From UBA7332 sp051648105 (GTDB taxonomy: Bacteria; Bacteroidota; Bacteroidia; Bacteroidales; UBA7332): a stretch of DNA of 31,047 nt. The position numbers and the translations under genes were made by a program. The stretch covers positions 1 to 31,047 of the forward strand of contig JBOFEN010000025.1 of the NCBI GenBank assembly GCA_051648105.1. Direction: 5' to 3'. Shown here piece after piece: positions 15,202 to 23,326 of this stretch (the stretch's first letter is position 1; each line of letters opens with the position of its first letter). Below the pieces are notes generated by a model, which saw nothing but the letters and a program-made list of their open reading frames with translations, was not told the origin of the DNA and made no database searches.

Positions 15202-16326
15202 TCAACTCCTTATCTTCGATTCTATTCTATCCAATCGATTAACTAGATGATCCAAATGAGAAACCCTCTCATTAAAATACCTAGGAGCAAATATTTCAAT
15301 ATTATTATCCCTACACTTATTCTGAATATTAATATCAATAGGGTTATAACTAACCAATACAGATTTAGACATATCACCGCCATAAGTATTTCTTACAGCA
15401 GCAATCTTATATATATCCTCCTGAGACACCTTCCCCGATTTACACTCCACGAAAAGAAGAGTTGTTCCAAGATTGACCAAAACATCAACCTCATTCTTCA
15501 CATTATCATCAGTGCTAGCCTCTAGAGTTGTTTCAACAGACGACCACACCTGCCTATCTTCAGGCTCTGACCATCTCAATATCTTTTCCAAAACAAGAAC
15601 CTCCCACCATCTAGCATTATAGTATAGATCAAAAGCATCGTAGATAGGCAAATCTAACACCATCTCACCAGATACTGTCGAAATATTAAAACCTCCTTGG
15701 GCATACTGTTGAAATATATATTCCCCAAAAGTGAATTCACTTGGCAGTAAATCTTTATTACCCCTATATTTTTCGTAGATTGATCGACGAAGACGATCAT
15801 GAACCTTAGGTTCACTCTCTATAAAGTTCTTTATCAACAAAGAACACTCTACAGAAGATGCTATAGAATTCAGATCCTCAACCACCTTATTTTGAATCTG
15901 ATGTCCACTCAATGATATTATCTCCTCATTATCAAGTGTTGTGTCCAATGGAGTCTGCTCATAGCTATCAAGCGAAACGATATTATTCTCCGTTGTAATA
16001 TACTCAATATTAGCACCAACCGAAAGTGCTACTTTGTATGTTGCAATAGCCATCAACTTCGTGCCACCAGTGAGGTTAAACGAATACTCAGCATCTGGAT
16101 GCTTCTCTATTATACCCTTACAAAGCTCTTCAATCTGTTTTAAAGCAAAAGCATCAACAATCTCCACCTTAGTTGGAATTGAAGGCTCAACAATCTTTTT
16201 AAGACGTTTAGCCACAACCTTCGATTGTTCTGATGCTATCAAAAAGATCTTATCAGGAGCATGCTTCTTGATTGCATAGTAAATAGGTAATATCTGCTGT
16301 CCTACTAGTGAAATATGTATATGCAT
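15202..16326 (-). CDS. Card1/Can2-like CARF nuclease
   Basis: A 374-aa type III effector. The N-terminal CARF domain (about 1-130) carries the signature NLTGGTKLM (84-92). The C-terminal PD-(D/E)XK domain shows the catalytic pattern E279-V-D281 followed by E294-C-K296 (LLFVECKSG), with WWEVLVL at 240-246 as the preceding conserved helix. Known Card1/Can2 proteins are activated by cyclic tetra-adenylate and nick or degrade DNA and/or RNA. Here the activator would come from Cas10. Its ATG overlaps the stop codon of the 583-aa gene (TAATG), implying coupled translation. Substrate preference is not visible from sequence. Confidence 0.9.
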   Translation of the reverse strand: MHIHISLVGQQILPIYYAIKKHAPDKIFLIASEQSKVVAKRLKKIVEPSIPTKVEIVDAFALKQIEELCKGIIEKHPDAEYSFNLTGGTKLMAIATYKVALSVGANIEYITTENNIVSLDSYEQTPLDTTLDNEEIISLSGHQIQNKVVEDLNSIASSVECSLLIKNFIESEPKVHDRLRRSIYEKYRGNKDLLPSEFTFGEYIFQQYAQGGFNISTVSGEMVLDLPIYDAFDLYYNARWWEVLVLEKILRWSEPEDRQVWSSVETTLEASTDDNVKNEVDVLVNLGTTLLFVECKSGKVSQEDIYKIAAVRNTYGGDMSKSVLVSYNPIDINIQNKCRDNNIEIFAPRYFNERVSHLDHLVNRLDRIESKIRS

Positions 16327-18077
16327 TAATTCAGTATGTTTAGATTCATAAAATTATAAGATAGATAAGGTTCATAGAGAATTACATCTGGCAATATTCT
16401 AACCAGAATCTCATCTGGCAATAAGCTCTCCCTTCTCCAATCTGTAAATAAGATTTGAGTGTTTCGATAATGATGCAGCTGCTGCTGTCCTAGATAAACC
16501 AACTCCCAAATGTCATTCTGAGGCAAATAACGAATAACCTTCACATCGACCTTATTAACTATAGAGTTGAATTTATGATTCAACTCACCTATTTCAGCAC
16601 TCATTTCACTATCACAATAAAGTACTAACACTTTCGAAGGATCACCCACTTTTTGCAACAGAGAAGATAAATATTCAATCTCCCTAGAGGTAATCAAATG
16701 ATCAATATGAATTACCAACAGATAGTTAGAATTATCAAAATGCGATACATTAACTATATCAACAGAGTGATTTTCCACACTTTGAGAATAATAAGCTTTG
16801 ATCAAATCCTCATTTATCTTATTCATAAATAGATTACCCTTCTTATCTCTAAAAGCTACTCCTAGGCCATTCTTGACATGCTTATCAAACTCCTTCTTAC
16901 TCTTTGCCCACAATATATCCTCGAAGTGTATTGTCTTTGGCACTCTCCATTGAACCAATCGCTCTTTGACGAAAGACTTCACATCATCTCTCTCTATCAA
17001 AAGAAGATTATTATGCCCCACCTCCACACCAGGAGTATAGCGCAAATAATCCAGTTTACCTATCTCAGGAATCTTCAACCTAAAGTAATCCACACAATTA
17101 GCCTCCAACTCCTCCTTGGTTAGATCTTTACTATATTGAGCAACAACATTCTCAATGCTATCACTAATCAACTCATTACTATCCCTAATAGCAATTCTCT
17201 CAATCAACACCATTAGGCTCTTTGCTGAAGCAGCAAAGTAGTAGTTATCGGCATGAGGTGTAGCAGCACCTTCGAAAAGAAGAGATAAGAAAAAGAGTTT
17301 ACACATCGAATCCTCATCCATCTTATGCATAACGCTCTCTATCCAAGCCTTATAATCCCTTGAGACAAATCTTTTGCTACGTCGATAACCAATAACCAAC
17401 AAGTAAGCTAATACTATACTCTTTACTGGGCTATCATCTTTCGACCAAGTGATTTGCTTTTCGAATTTAGAAGACGAGATATACCATTGGCGAAACTCTG
17501 CATCAAGAAGTCCACTATCTCTTAGATATTTACCCAACCAATTAACCTCACCATCATATCTTGTATTCGTCAATGAAGCTTTCTCACTAACACTCTCAGG
17601 AAAAGAGCTATTCTGTGCTATTTTTCCTATCAAATCCCTCAATAGAACACCATCTTTTGAAACAACAAAAGGCATCAACCACTTTAGCGATGATGCTATG
17701 GTTGATCTTTGAAACGACTTCACACTCCATGCTGAGGCAAAAAGCAAAGCACGTCTAACATACAAGTACTCCCTATACTCTGGATTTAGCTCATTTAATG
17801 ATGCATCCATTCCATCAAAGGAGAAACCCGTTTTTTGTGAAACTGTTACCAAACCAAGAGGTACTCCATGAAGTGACTTCAAGTAAGGTAGTTGTTCTGC
17901 ATTTGGCAATTCAATATTGATCACCTGGCTATAAAGAATCCTGTTGCTATCACCAATTTCATAAGTAATACAGTAACAATCACCATCTATATTTTCGGTT
18001 AGACCATCTATACATAATACTCTATTAACAATTAAGCTAAAGAGATCCCTAGTATTTACTCTGATAGTATTTGACAT
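16326..18077 (-). CDS. Unknown 583-aa protein in the type III operon
   Basis: I do not recognise any family. It is soluble, with no signal peptide and no classic nucleotide-binding or nuclease motif I can place. An N-terminal part (1-100) looks alpha/beta and ends in VPLGLVTVSQKTGFSF. The middle (about 110-380) is helical, with clusters like SMCKLFFLSLLFEG. A C-terminal alpha/beta region (about 440-560) has alternating hydrophobic strands (NYLLVIHIDHL, KVLVLYCDS, DVKVIRYLP), perhaps a Rossmann-like or sensor fold. It lies 15 nt after the SF1 helicase gene and is translationally coupled to the Card1-like gene (TAATG). Its position between helicase and nuclease suggests a partner of the Hsp70/helicase pair; this is inference only. 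Confidence 0.85.
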   Translation of the reverse strand: MSNTIRVNTRDLFSLIVNRVLCIDGLTENIDGDCYCITYEIGDSNRILYSQVINIELPNAEQLPYLKSLHGVPLGLVTVSQKTGFSFDGMDASLNELNPEYREYLYVRRALLFASAWSVKSFQRSTIASSLKWLMPFVVSKDGVLLRDLIGKIAQNSSFPESVSEKASLTNTRYDGEVNWLGKYLRDSGLLDAEFRQWYISSSKFEKQITWSKDDSPVKSIVLAYLLVIGYRRSKRFVSRDYKAWIESVMHKMDEDSMCKLFFLSLLFEGAATPHADNYYFAASAKSLMVLIERIAIRDSNELISDSIENVVAQYSKDLTKEELEANCVDYFRLKIPEIGKLDYLRYTPGVEVGHNNLLLIERDDVKSFVKERLVQWRVPKTIHFEDILWAKSKKEFDKHVKNGLGVAFRDKKGNLFMNKINEDLIKAYYSQSVENHSVDIVNVSHFDNSNYLLVIHIDHLITSREIEYLSSLLQKVGDPSKVLVLYCDSEMSAEIGELNHKFNSIVNKVDVKVIRYLPQNDIWELVYLGQQQLHHYRNTQILFTDWRRESLLPDEILVRILPDVILYEPYLSYNFMNLNILN

Positions 18078-18092
18078 AATATTACCTCCAAA

Positions 18093-19220
18093 TTAAAATT
18101 CATAATCATCATCCTGAGACCCACCTTTATTATTGGCACTCATCTCAGTGATTCCCTTTAAATTCTTTAGCTCAATCCAACTGCCACTATCCTCTATTAT
18201 ATATAAATCCCTGCAAGCCCTCGAGAGGGAAACATAGAGGATATTCTTCCGCATCTGAGAGTCCCACATACCTCCAGAATATTTATACAAAACAACTGTA
18301 TCAAACTCCAAGCCCTTACTGCTAAGACTAGGTATGAGCAAAGGCTTATTACTATCGAAGTTATAATTCCTAAAATCATCATTAGTTGGAGCAACAAAAT
18401 GATCTACTTTTCTCGAGGACAATATAGCTGAGAGATCAGTCAAGTTCTTTCTCAAAGGAGAGATAATAGCCATTGTACCATCAGACAATTTCTTATTCTT
18501 GATAATATTACACAAAGCATCAATAGCATCACTACCACTACTTTTTATCAAGTAAGGCTTAGTTGAGCCCATTTGCGTCACCTTACCAGTCAATCGTTCC
18601 CCTGACTTTGAGAGCTGCTCGACAACCGCAGCTATATCCCTACCAAAACGATAAACAGTCTCAAGCTTATATCTCTTCAAGTCATTAAAAAGCAATTCCG
18701 TTGCATTTGTGTCATAAATCTTCTGATCAAAGTCAGCCACTGCAATAACCTTCTTAGATAACCTCCTCAATATCCTAAGCTCCTTTTCACTAAAATCCTG
18801 TGCCTCATCAATCATACACATCTCGTAGACAGGAGCTATGTTGCTAGATAATAAATTATCTAGCAACATGTTATACTTCATCTCATAATTAGGAATATCA
18901 AAGTAACTATCTGGCAAACACCTAAGATGTCTTGCTAGAGCAAAGAAATACTTATCCTTCGTATTTATTGAAGTATTACTAGAGATATTCATTCTCCTGA
19001 AGATGGTAGAGAGATAACCATAAAGAGAGTGATTATACAACACAAACAACATACTGCTAAAACCATTCTCGAGCAACATCTTTGTTCTCAGAATAGCCAC
19101 ACTTGTCTTACCCGAGCCAGGAGGGCCACTGATGTACACCTGCTGGTCGAAAGGCCTCAACATTACCACCTCTTTCTGTGAATTATCTAGATCTGAATGA
19201 TTTACTATTTTTATAGGCAT
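18093..19220 (-). CDS. Compact SF1 (UvrD/Rep-like) helicase or ATPase
   Basis: A 375-aa P-loop NTPase with superfamily 1 motifs. Walker A is SGPPGSGKTS (31-40), Walker B MIDEAQDFS (136-144), and motif III VADFDQKIYD (about 161-170). Motif IV/V is SSKGLEFDTVVLY (300-312), and motif VI YVSLSRACRDLYI (329-341) with its arginine finger. This is about half the size of UvrD/Rep; the accessory 1B/2B domains are largely missing. It may be a short DNA/RNA translocase or a UvrD-like switch ATPase. ATG 19220 is preferred over an in-frame TTG nine bases upstream; it leaves a 10-nt gap after the Hsp70 gene. The C-terminal tail is polar and acidic (SQDDDYEF). A direct role in the type III response is inferred from the operon. 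Confidence 0.85.
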   Translation of the reverse strand: MPIKIVNHSDLDNSQKEVVMLRPFDQQVYISGPPGSGKTSVAILRTKMLLENGFSSMLFVLYNHSLYGYLSTIFRRMNISSNTSINTKDKYFFALARHLRCLPDSYFDIPNYEMKYNMLLDNLLSSNIAPVYEMCMIDEAQDFSEKELRILRRLSKKVIAVADFDQKIYDTNATELLFNDLKRYKLETVYRFGRDIAAVVEQLSKSGERLTGKVTQMGSTKPYLIKSSGSDAIDALCNIIKNKKLSDGTMAIISPLRKNLTDLSAILSSRKVDHFVAPTNDDFRNYNFDSNKPLLIPSLSSKGLEFDTVVLYKYSGGMWDSQMRKNILYVSLSRACRDLYIIEDSGSWIELKNLKGITEMSANNKGGSQDDDYEF

Positions 19221-19230
19221 AATAATCAAT

Positions 19231-21579
19231 TTATAATTTAGTCAACCCTCCACGCACTGCCAATAGGTTAGACTGCACAACACCCTTAACACCACTGCTC
19301 TCTGGCTGAGTTGACGCTGTAGTTGGAGCAACATACGTATCCCTCTCACTCATATTTAGCTTAGACAATATCGTATTCATTCTTTGGCTGTTTACCGAAG
19401 AAGATGGTTTAAATCTACCACTCTTATACTCACTAGCTAAATCCCTAGCAAGAGACTCATCCTTAAGCTCTAGCTTATATATAGCCAACCTTAGACGAAA
19501 CTCCTCATCACTCTTTACTCTCTCAGACTGAATACCATCCATATAATCAACCACAGCCTTTGTTCCACTCTCCCTACTAATCAGAATTGACATATTATGG
19601 ATAAGCATACTATTATTAGGTTCCAGCTCCAAAGCCCTCTCTAGATAAGTACGAGCAATTTTTCTCTGTCCCAGATTATCGTACGAACAATATATTATGT
19701 TAAGCACATAAACATCATTATTCTCAAACCTATTGAGAAACTCCTCTGCCGAAGCTATCGAACGTTTATAGTTACCCACATTATAATACTCCCATATTAT
19801 CTCCCTTAGAGCCACCCTCTCCTGATTACGTCTATTTGATTTTCGTAGATACTCAATCTCAGACTCCTTCTTATTGAGTGTTCGCTGTTCTGGTGTAGCC
19901 CCAAGAGAATCCACATCACGCTCAACAATACAACCATCCAGCACCACTCCATTACATAACAAAGAGAATGATATAACCTTATCTATCGATATCTCTACAT
20001 CTATGCTTATCACATCCCCAGGAGTAATAAACGAAGGAAGATCAATCTCCAAACAAGCTATCCTCTCCTCTAGACCATTTATACAAAATGGCACCTCTAT
20101 CTTAGATTGCAAATCACGTTGCAACTTAAATGAAGGAATAGAGACCTTACAAGGAAGAGATACACCAGCCTCCACTAATGGATAAAAAACATTACCTACA
20201 ATCTCCACTCCTACCTTCTCTGAGAGAATAGAGTTGAGAATATTTACCCCCATTACATTTTTATAGAAACTATAGATAGCTGCACCCTGAGCTACCAATA
20301 GGTCAGGGCGCCTTGGTATCAACAGCTTACTACCTGGCAGTAGCTTAGATAACTGATTAACAAAAATAGGATTCTGCACACTACCTCCTGCTAGTAGTAC
20401 CGCATCAATATCCTGCCTTGACCACTCCGACTTACCCAGTATGTTATTAATTACACTAGGCAGGCTCTGCAAAACCTTGTCAGTCACTGCAAAACCAAAC
20501 TCCTCATTCGTAAACAGCAAAGCCACCATATCCTGAAACTCAGCCCCATGAAGAAAAACCCTATCAATATCATAAACACCACCCTCACAGGTGATAGTCT
20601 GTTTCTCAAGAGTTGAACTATAAGCCTCAATCCCAGTTATCTTGGTTGGATCATAAAAAGCAGCACCAATGGTTCTGCACAGATCAATCTTTAACTTCTC
20701 ACCCATCACTGCCAGCTGAGGCAAGATATGAGAGGTTAATTCACTATTTGAAAACTCCTTAGATAGTTTTTCCACTATTTGAGGCAGCAATATACGCTCT
20801 GCTATCATCATGTCAATATCCTGACCACCCAGATCATTATACCTCGAGATAGCAATATTCTCAACATTCAGATCCATAGGACCACCTCGAGAAATTCTAA
20901 TAGTCGACAAGTCGGTAGTTCCCCCTCCAAAGTCAATAACCAAAATATTAGAACTCGTATCATTGATCAATCCAGCACGATCTTCAAGGGAAAGCTGATT
21001 CAGATACCCAAGAAATGCAGCATTAGGCTCATCGATGAGCATCTGACCTGCTAGATCAATATTAGCATACCTCATTGCAGAGACCGTATCCCTGCGCTGC
21101 GACTGCTGAAAAGAAGCAGGAACCGTCACAACCACATTATCCCATTTTGAATCCTTGCCTACAACCTGAATCCTACAATAATTCAGTATCTTCCCAGCAA
21201 TCTTTGATGCATCATCCAGAGCGATCGCTGCCTGACTATACAAAGGCTTTCTATCTATTCCCAGATCTAGCTTTGTATGATAAAATATATTCCTATCCTT
21301 AAGATATGAAACATCAGACTTGAGTGCATTTAGCTTATTACCAACATAAGTCCTATTCGATTCAGAAACAGCTACAATAGAGGCAACCATCTCACTCGTC
21401 TCACTACCCTCAAACTCCAGAGGAGAGTGCTGAGCTATCGGATACATCTTTACAGGCAATATACCACCACTAGATAGCGACAAATCACTAGGGTCAATAC
21501 AAGCAACCAGCGTATAGCTCGTTCCCAGATCTATACCAAAACATTTTGGAGCACTCCTATTAACACTAAACTCACCCAT
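19231..21579 (-). CDS. Hsp70-like ATPase fused to TPR repeats
   Basis: A 782-aa protein. The Hsp70 nucleotide-binding domain (about 12-440) has phosphate-1 GIDLGTSYT (15-23), connect-1 LIDEPNAAFLGY (181-192), phosphate-2 VIDFGGGTTD (214-223, T221 matching DnaK T199) and the adenosine motif LLAGGSVQNP (395-404). ATPase residues therefore look intact. A shortened beta substrate-binding-like region (about 445-550) follows, but the helical lid is replaced by a charged coiled linker and TPR-like helices (about 585-690: 'GNYKRSIASAEEFLNRF', 'ARTYLERALELEPNN'). The last ~60 residues are Ser/Thr/Asn-rich and probably disordered. No DnaJ or GrpE is adjacent. Lying between the CARF-HEPN gene and the SF1 helicase, it is probably a specialised assembly or sensing factor of this locus, not the housekeeping DnaK. 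Confidence 0.9.
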   Translation of the reverse strand: MGEFSVNRSAPKCFGIDLGTSYTLVACIDPSDLSLSSGGILPVKMYPIAQHSPLEFEGSETSEMVASIVAVSESNRTYVGNKLNALKSDVSYLKDRNIFYHTKLDLGIDRKPLYSQAAIALDDASKIAGKILNYCRIQVVGKDSKWDNVVVTVPASFQQSQRRDTVSAMRYANIDLAGQMLIDEPNAAFLGYLNQLSLEDRAGLINDTSSNILVIDFGGGTTDLSTIRISRGGPMDLNVENIAISRYNDLGGQDIDMMIAERILLPQIVEKLSKEFSNSELTSHILPQLAVMGEKLKIDLCRTIGAAFYDPTKITGIEAYSSTLEKQTITCEGGVYDIDRVFLHGAEFQDMVALLFTNEEFGFAVTDKVLQSLPSVINNILGKSEWSRQDIDAVLLAGGSVQNPIFVNQLSKLLPGSKLLIPRRPDLLVAQGAAIYSFYKNVMGVNILNSILSEKVGVEIVGNVFYPLVEAGVSLPCKVSIPSFKLQRDLQSKIEVPFCINGLEERIACLEIDLPSFITPGDVISIDVEISIDKVISFSLLCNGVVLDGCIVERDVDSLGATPEQRTLNKKESEIEYLRKSNRRNQERVALREIIWEYYNVGNYKRSIASAEEFLNRFENNDVYVLNIIYCSYDNLGQRKIARTYLERALELEPNNSMLIHNMSILISRESGTKAVVDYMDGIQSERVKSDEEFRLRLAIYKLELKDESLARDLASEYKSGRFKPSSSVNSQRMNTILSKLNMSERDTYVAPTTASTQPESSGVKGVVQSNLLAVRGGLTKL

Positions 21580-21612
21580 AAAATAATCAATTAATCATTT
21601 TCACAAATCAAG

Positions 21613-23322
21613 TCAGAGATCTACATAATCCCTAAATCTAACAAACCTAAAAGTGATCTCCTTGACCCCCTGAGCTGTCTCACTAACCATTCTCTCTGAG
21701 GTTGCCGATACACATCTAACACCTTTATTACGCAACATATCTATAACACCATGTGCCAGAGTCATCTCACCCATCACATGGACCACAGAACCCTTAACAG
21801 CAGCACCTATAGTACCAACTATCAATTCAGAATACTCCTTTGCCAATAGAGCAATCTCAGAACTATCCATCTCTGGAGCCACAGAAGGGAAAGCAATATC
21901 CACACACTCACCATACTCCTGAGCTGCCACTCGCTGCGAATCACTCCAACTATCTATCGGATGATTAGAGAAGTTAATAAACTTACTACTACTATTTAAT
22001 AATGAATCAAACACATCATTAAGAGTCACAATAGACTCCCTCATTTTAGGCTCAAAGCTACCCTGAGGAGTTACATTATGAACCATCCCACAATGATTTA
22101 TATCATTTCTCAAAGAGAGCAACACATTATACACATCCACAAGAGGATCTAAAATGCCTGTATCAACAAACTCCTTGTATCTATCCATTGAGTACTGCTT
22201 CGACTCCTCGTCCCGTCCATGCAACTTCCATCTACTAGGATTAGATCTCAACTCCTCCTTAGCAACAATAGACAAACTCGAAGAGGCAATATCACGATGA
22301 GTTATTATCTTCATATCCATGCCCCCTATAACGCACACCAGTGAGACCAAAGCCTCATAAGCAATAGTTATAGACTGCTGCACCATACCATTATCCAGAC
22401 ACCACGAAGCAGCCACCAATCCATTCATCAAGTTATCCCTACCCTGAAACTCATCCAACCTCACTCTAACCCTCTCGAGAAGAGGGTTCAAAGGTTTTAT
22501 CAAGTGCTGCTCAAGAGACTCTATTAGTTTCGAGCTCTTCTCAACCAAGTCACCATCGATGATATCAAACCCACGACAAGTGCTCAGCATACCAGATACC
22601 TGTTTCAAATTAAGAGCCAAGCCCTTGAGTTGGTAAGCCTCCAGATCCTTACCCTTACTCTGCTTCAAAACCGGACGAATCGTCTCATCTATCAATGAAA
22701 CCATCCTCTTTGCAGAGCCCATCTCAATAAACTCCCCAGCAGCCGTCGTCCAATCCTGCAAAACAGAGATAGCCGTTAGATCAATAATAGGAGCAACGTT
22801 ATCACTATTCCTACTCTCATAATTACCATAAGAGATCATCTCAAGAGATACACCCTTAAGAAACTTAGCATAATGAGCCAAAGCCAATACCAACATCGGA
22901 AGATACCTAAAACCATGAGTGATATCAAAGTACAACCTATCACCACTCTCCAATCTATTGAAAAGCAATTCGAATATACTCCATATCTCACCCTCATCAT
23001 TCCCCTCAGGTATCTCCATAGCCTCAATGGCAATGGGTAACCCCATTGCCATTAGACGCTTCTCAAGACCATCCTGACGTATTATCTCCTTCGTATCAAA
23101 CCTACGCTGCCCATCACAGAGCCAGTTCATAGCCCTAGACTTTGGAGTGAGCATGATCAAAGCCAAGTCACTGCTATCCCACTTCTCACACCCAAGCGTC
23201 TCGAGCGTAGCCTCCTGTATGAAACGTACAGGCTCACTACAATACCCACTCTGAGCACTACTATATCTACAAGCAACATAGTTACCAGTACCTAAGAAAG
23301 AGACAAAAACTCTTCTTCCCAT
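21613..23322 (-). CDS. CARF-HEPN ribonuclease, TM1812/Csx2-like, with extra C-terminal domain
   Basis: A 569-aa type III effector. The CARF domain (about 1-190) begins VFVSFLGTGNYVACRY, typical of the TM1812 family, and carries the family signature FDITHGFRYLPML (132-144). A helical HEPN domain follows with the catalytic RxxxxH motif R405-N-D-I-N-H410. Binding of cyclic oligoadenylate by CARF should activate cleavage of single-stranded RNA. After HEPN there is a further ~85-residue alpha/beta domain (about 485-569) with 'VVHVMGEMTLAHGVIDML' and 'TFRFVRFRDY', not part of the usual Csx1/Csx2 layout and not identified by me. It is spaced 4 nt after the TIGR03986-like gene and 33 nt before the Hsp70 gene, so it straddles the effector-complex and accessory blocks. 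Confidence 0.9.
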   Translation of the reverse strand: MGRRVFVSFLGTGNYVACRYSSAQSGYCSEPVRFIQEATLETLGCEKWDSSDLALIMLTPKSRAMNWLCDGQRRFDTKEIIRQDGLEKRLMAMGLPIAIEAMEIPEGNDEGEIWSIFELLFNRLESGDRLYFDITHGFRYLPMLVLALAHYAKFLKGVSLEMISYGNYESRNSDNVAPIIDLTAISVLQDWTTAAGEFIEMGSAKRMVSLIDETIRPVLKQSKGKDLEAYQLKGLALNLKQVSGMLSTCRGFDIIDGDLVEKSSKLIESLEQHLIKPLNPLLERVRVRLDEFQGRDNLMNGLVAASWCLDNGMVQQSITIAYEALVSLVCVIGGMDMKIITHRDIASSSLSIVAKEELRSNPSRWKLHGRDEESKQYSMDRYKEFVDTGILDPLVDVYNVLLSLRNDINHCGMVHNVTPQGSFEPKMRESIVTLNDVFDSLLNSSSKFINFSNHPIDSWSDSQRVAAQEYGECVDIAFPSVAPEMDSSEIALLAKEYSELIVGTIGAAVKGSVVHVMGEMTLAHGVIDMLRNKGVRCVSATSERMVSETAQGVKEITFRFVRFRDYVDL

Positions 23323-23326
23323 ATCA

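Noticed and set aside
19221..19229. TTG start for the SF1 helicase nine bases upstream
   Set aside because: ATG 19220 is in frame, normally spaced after the Hsp70 stop, and needs no rare start codon.
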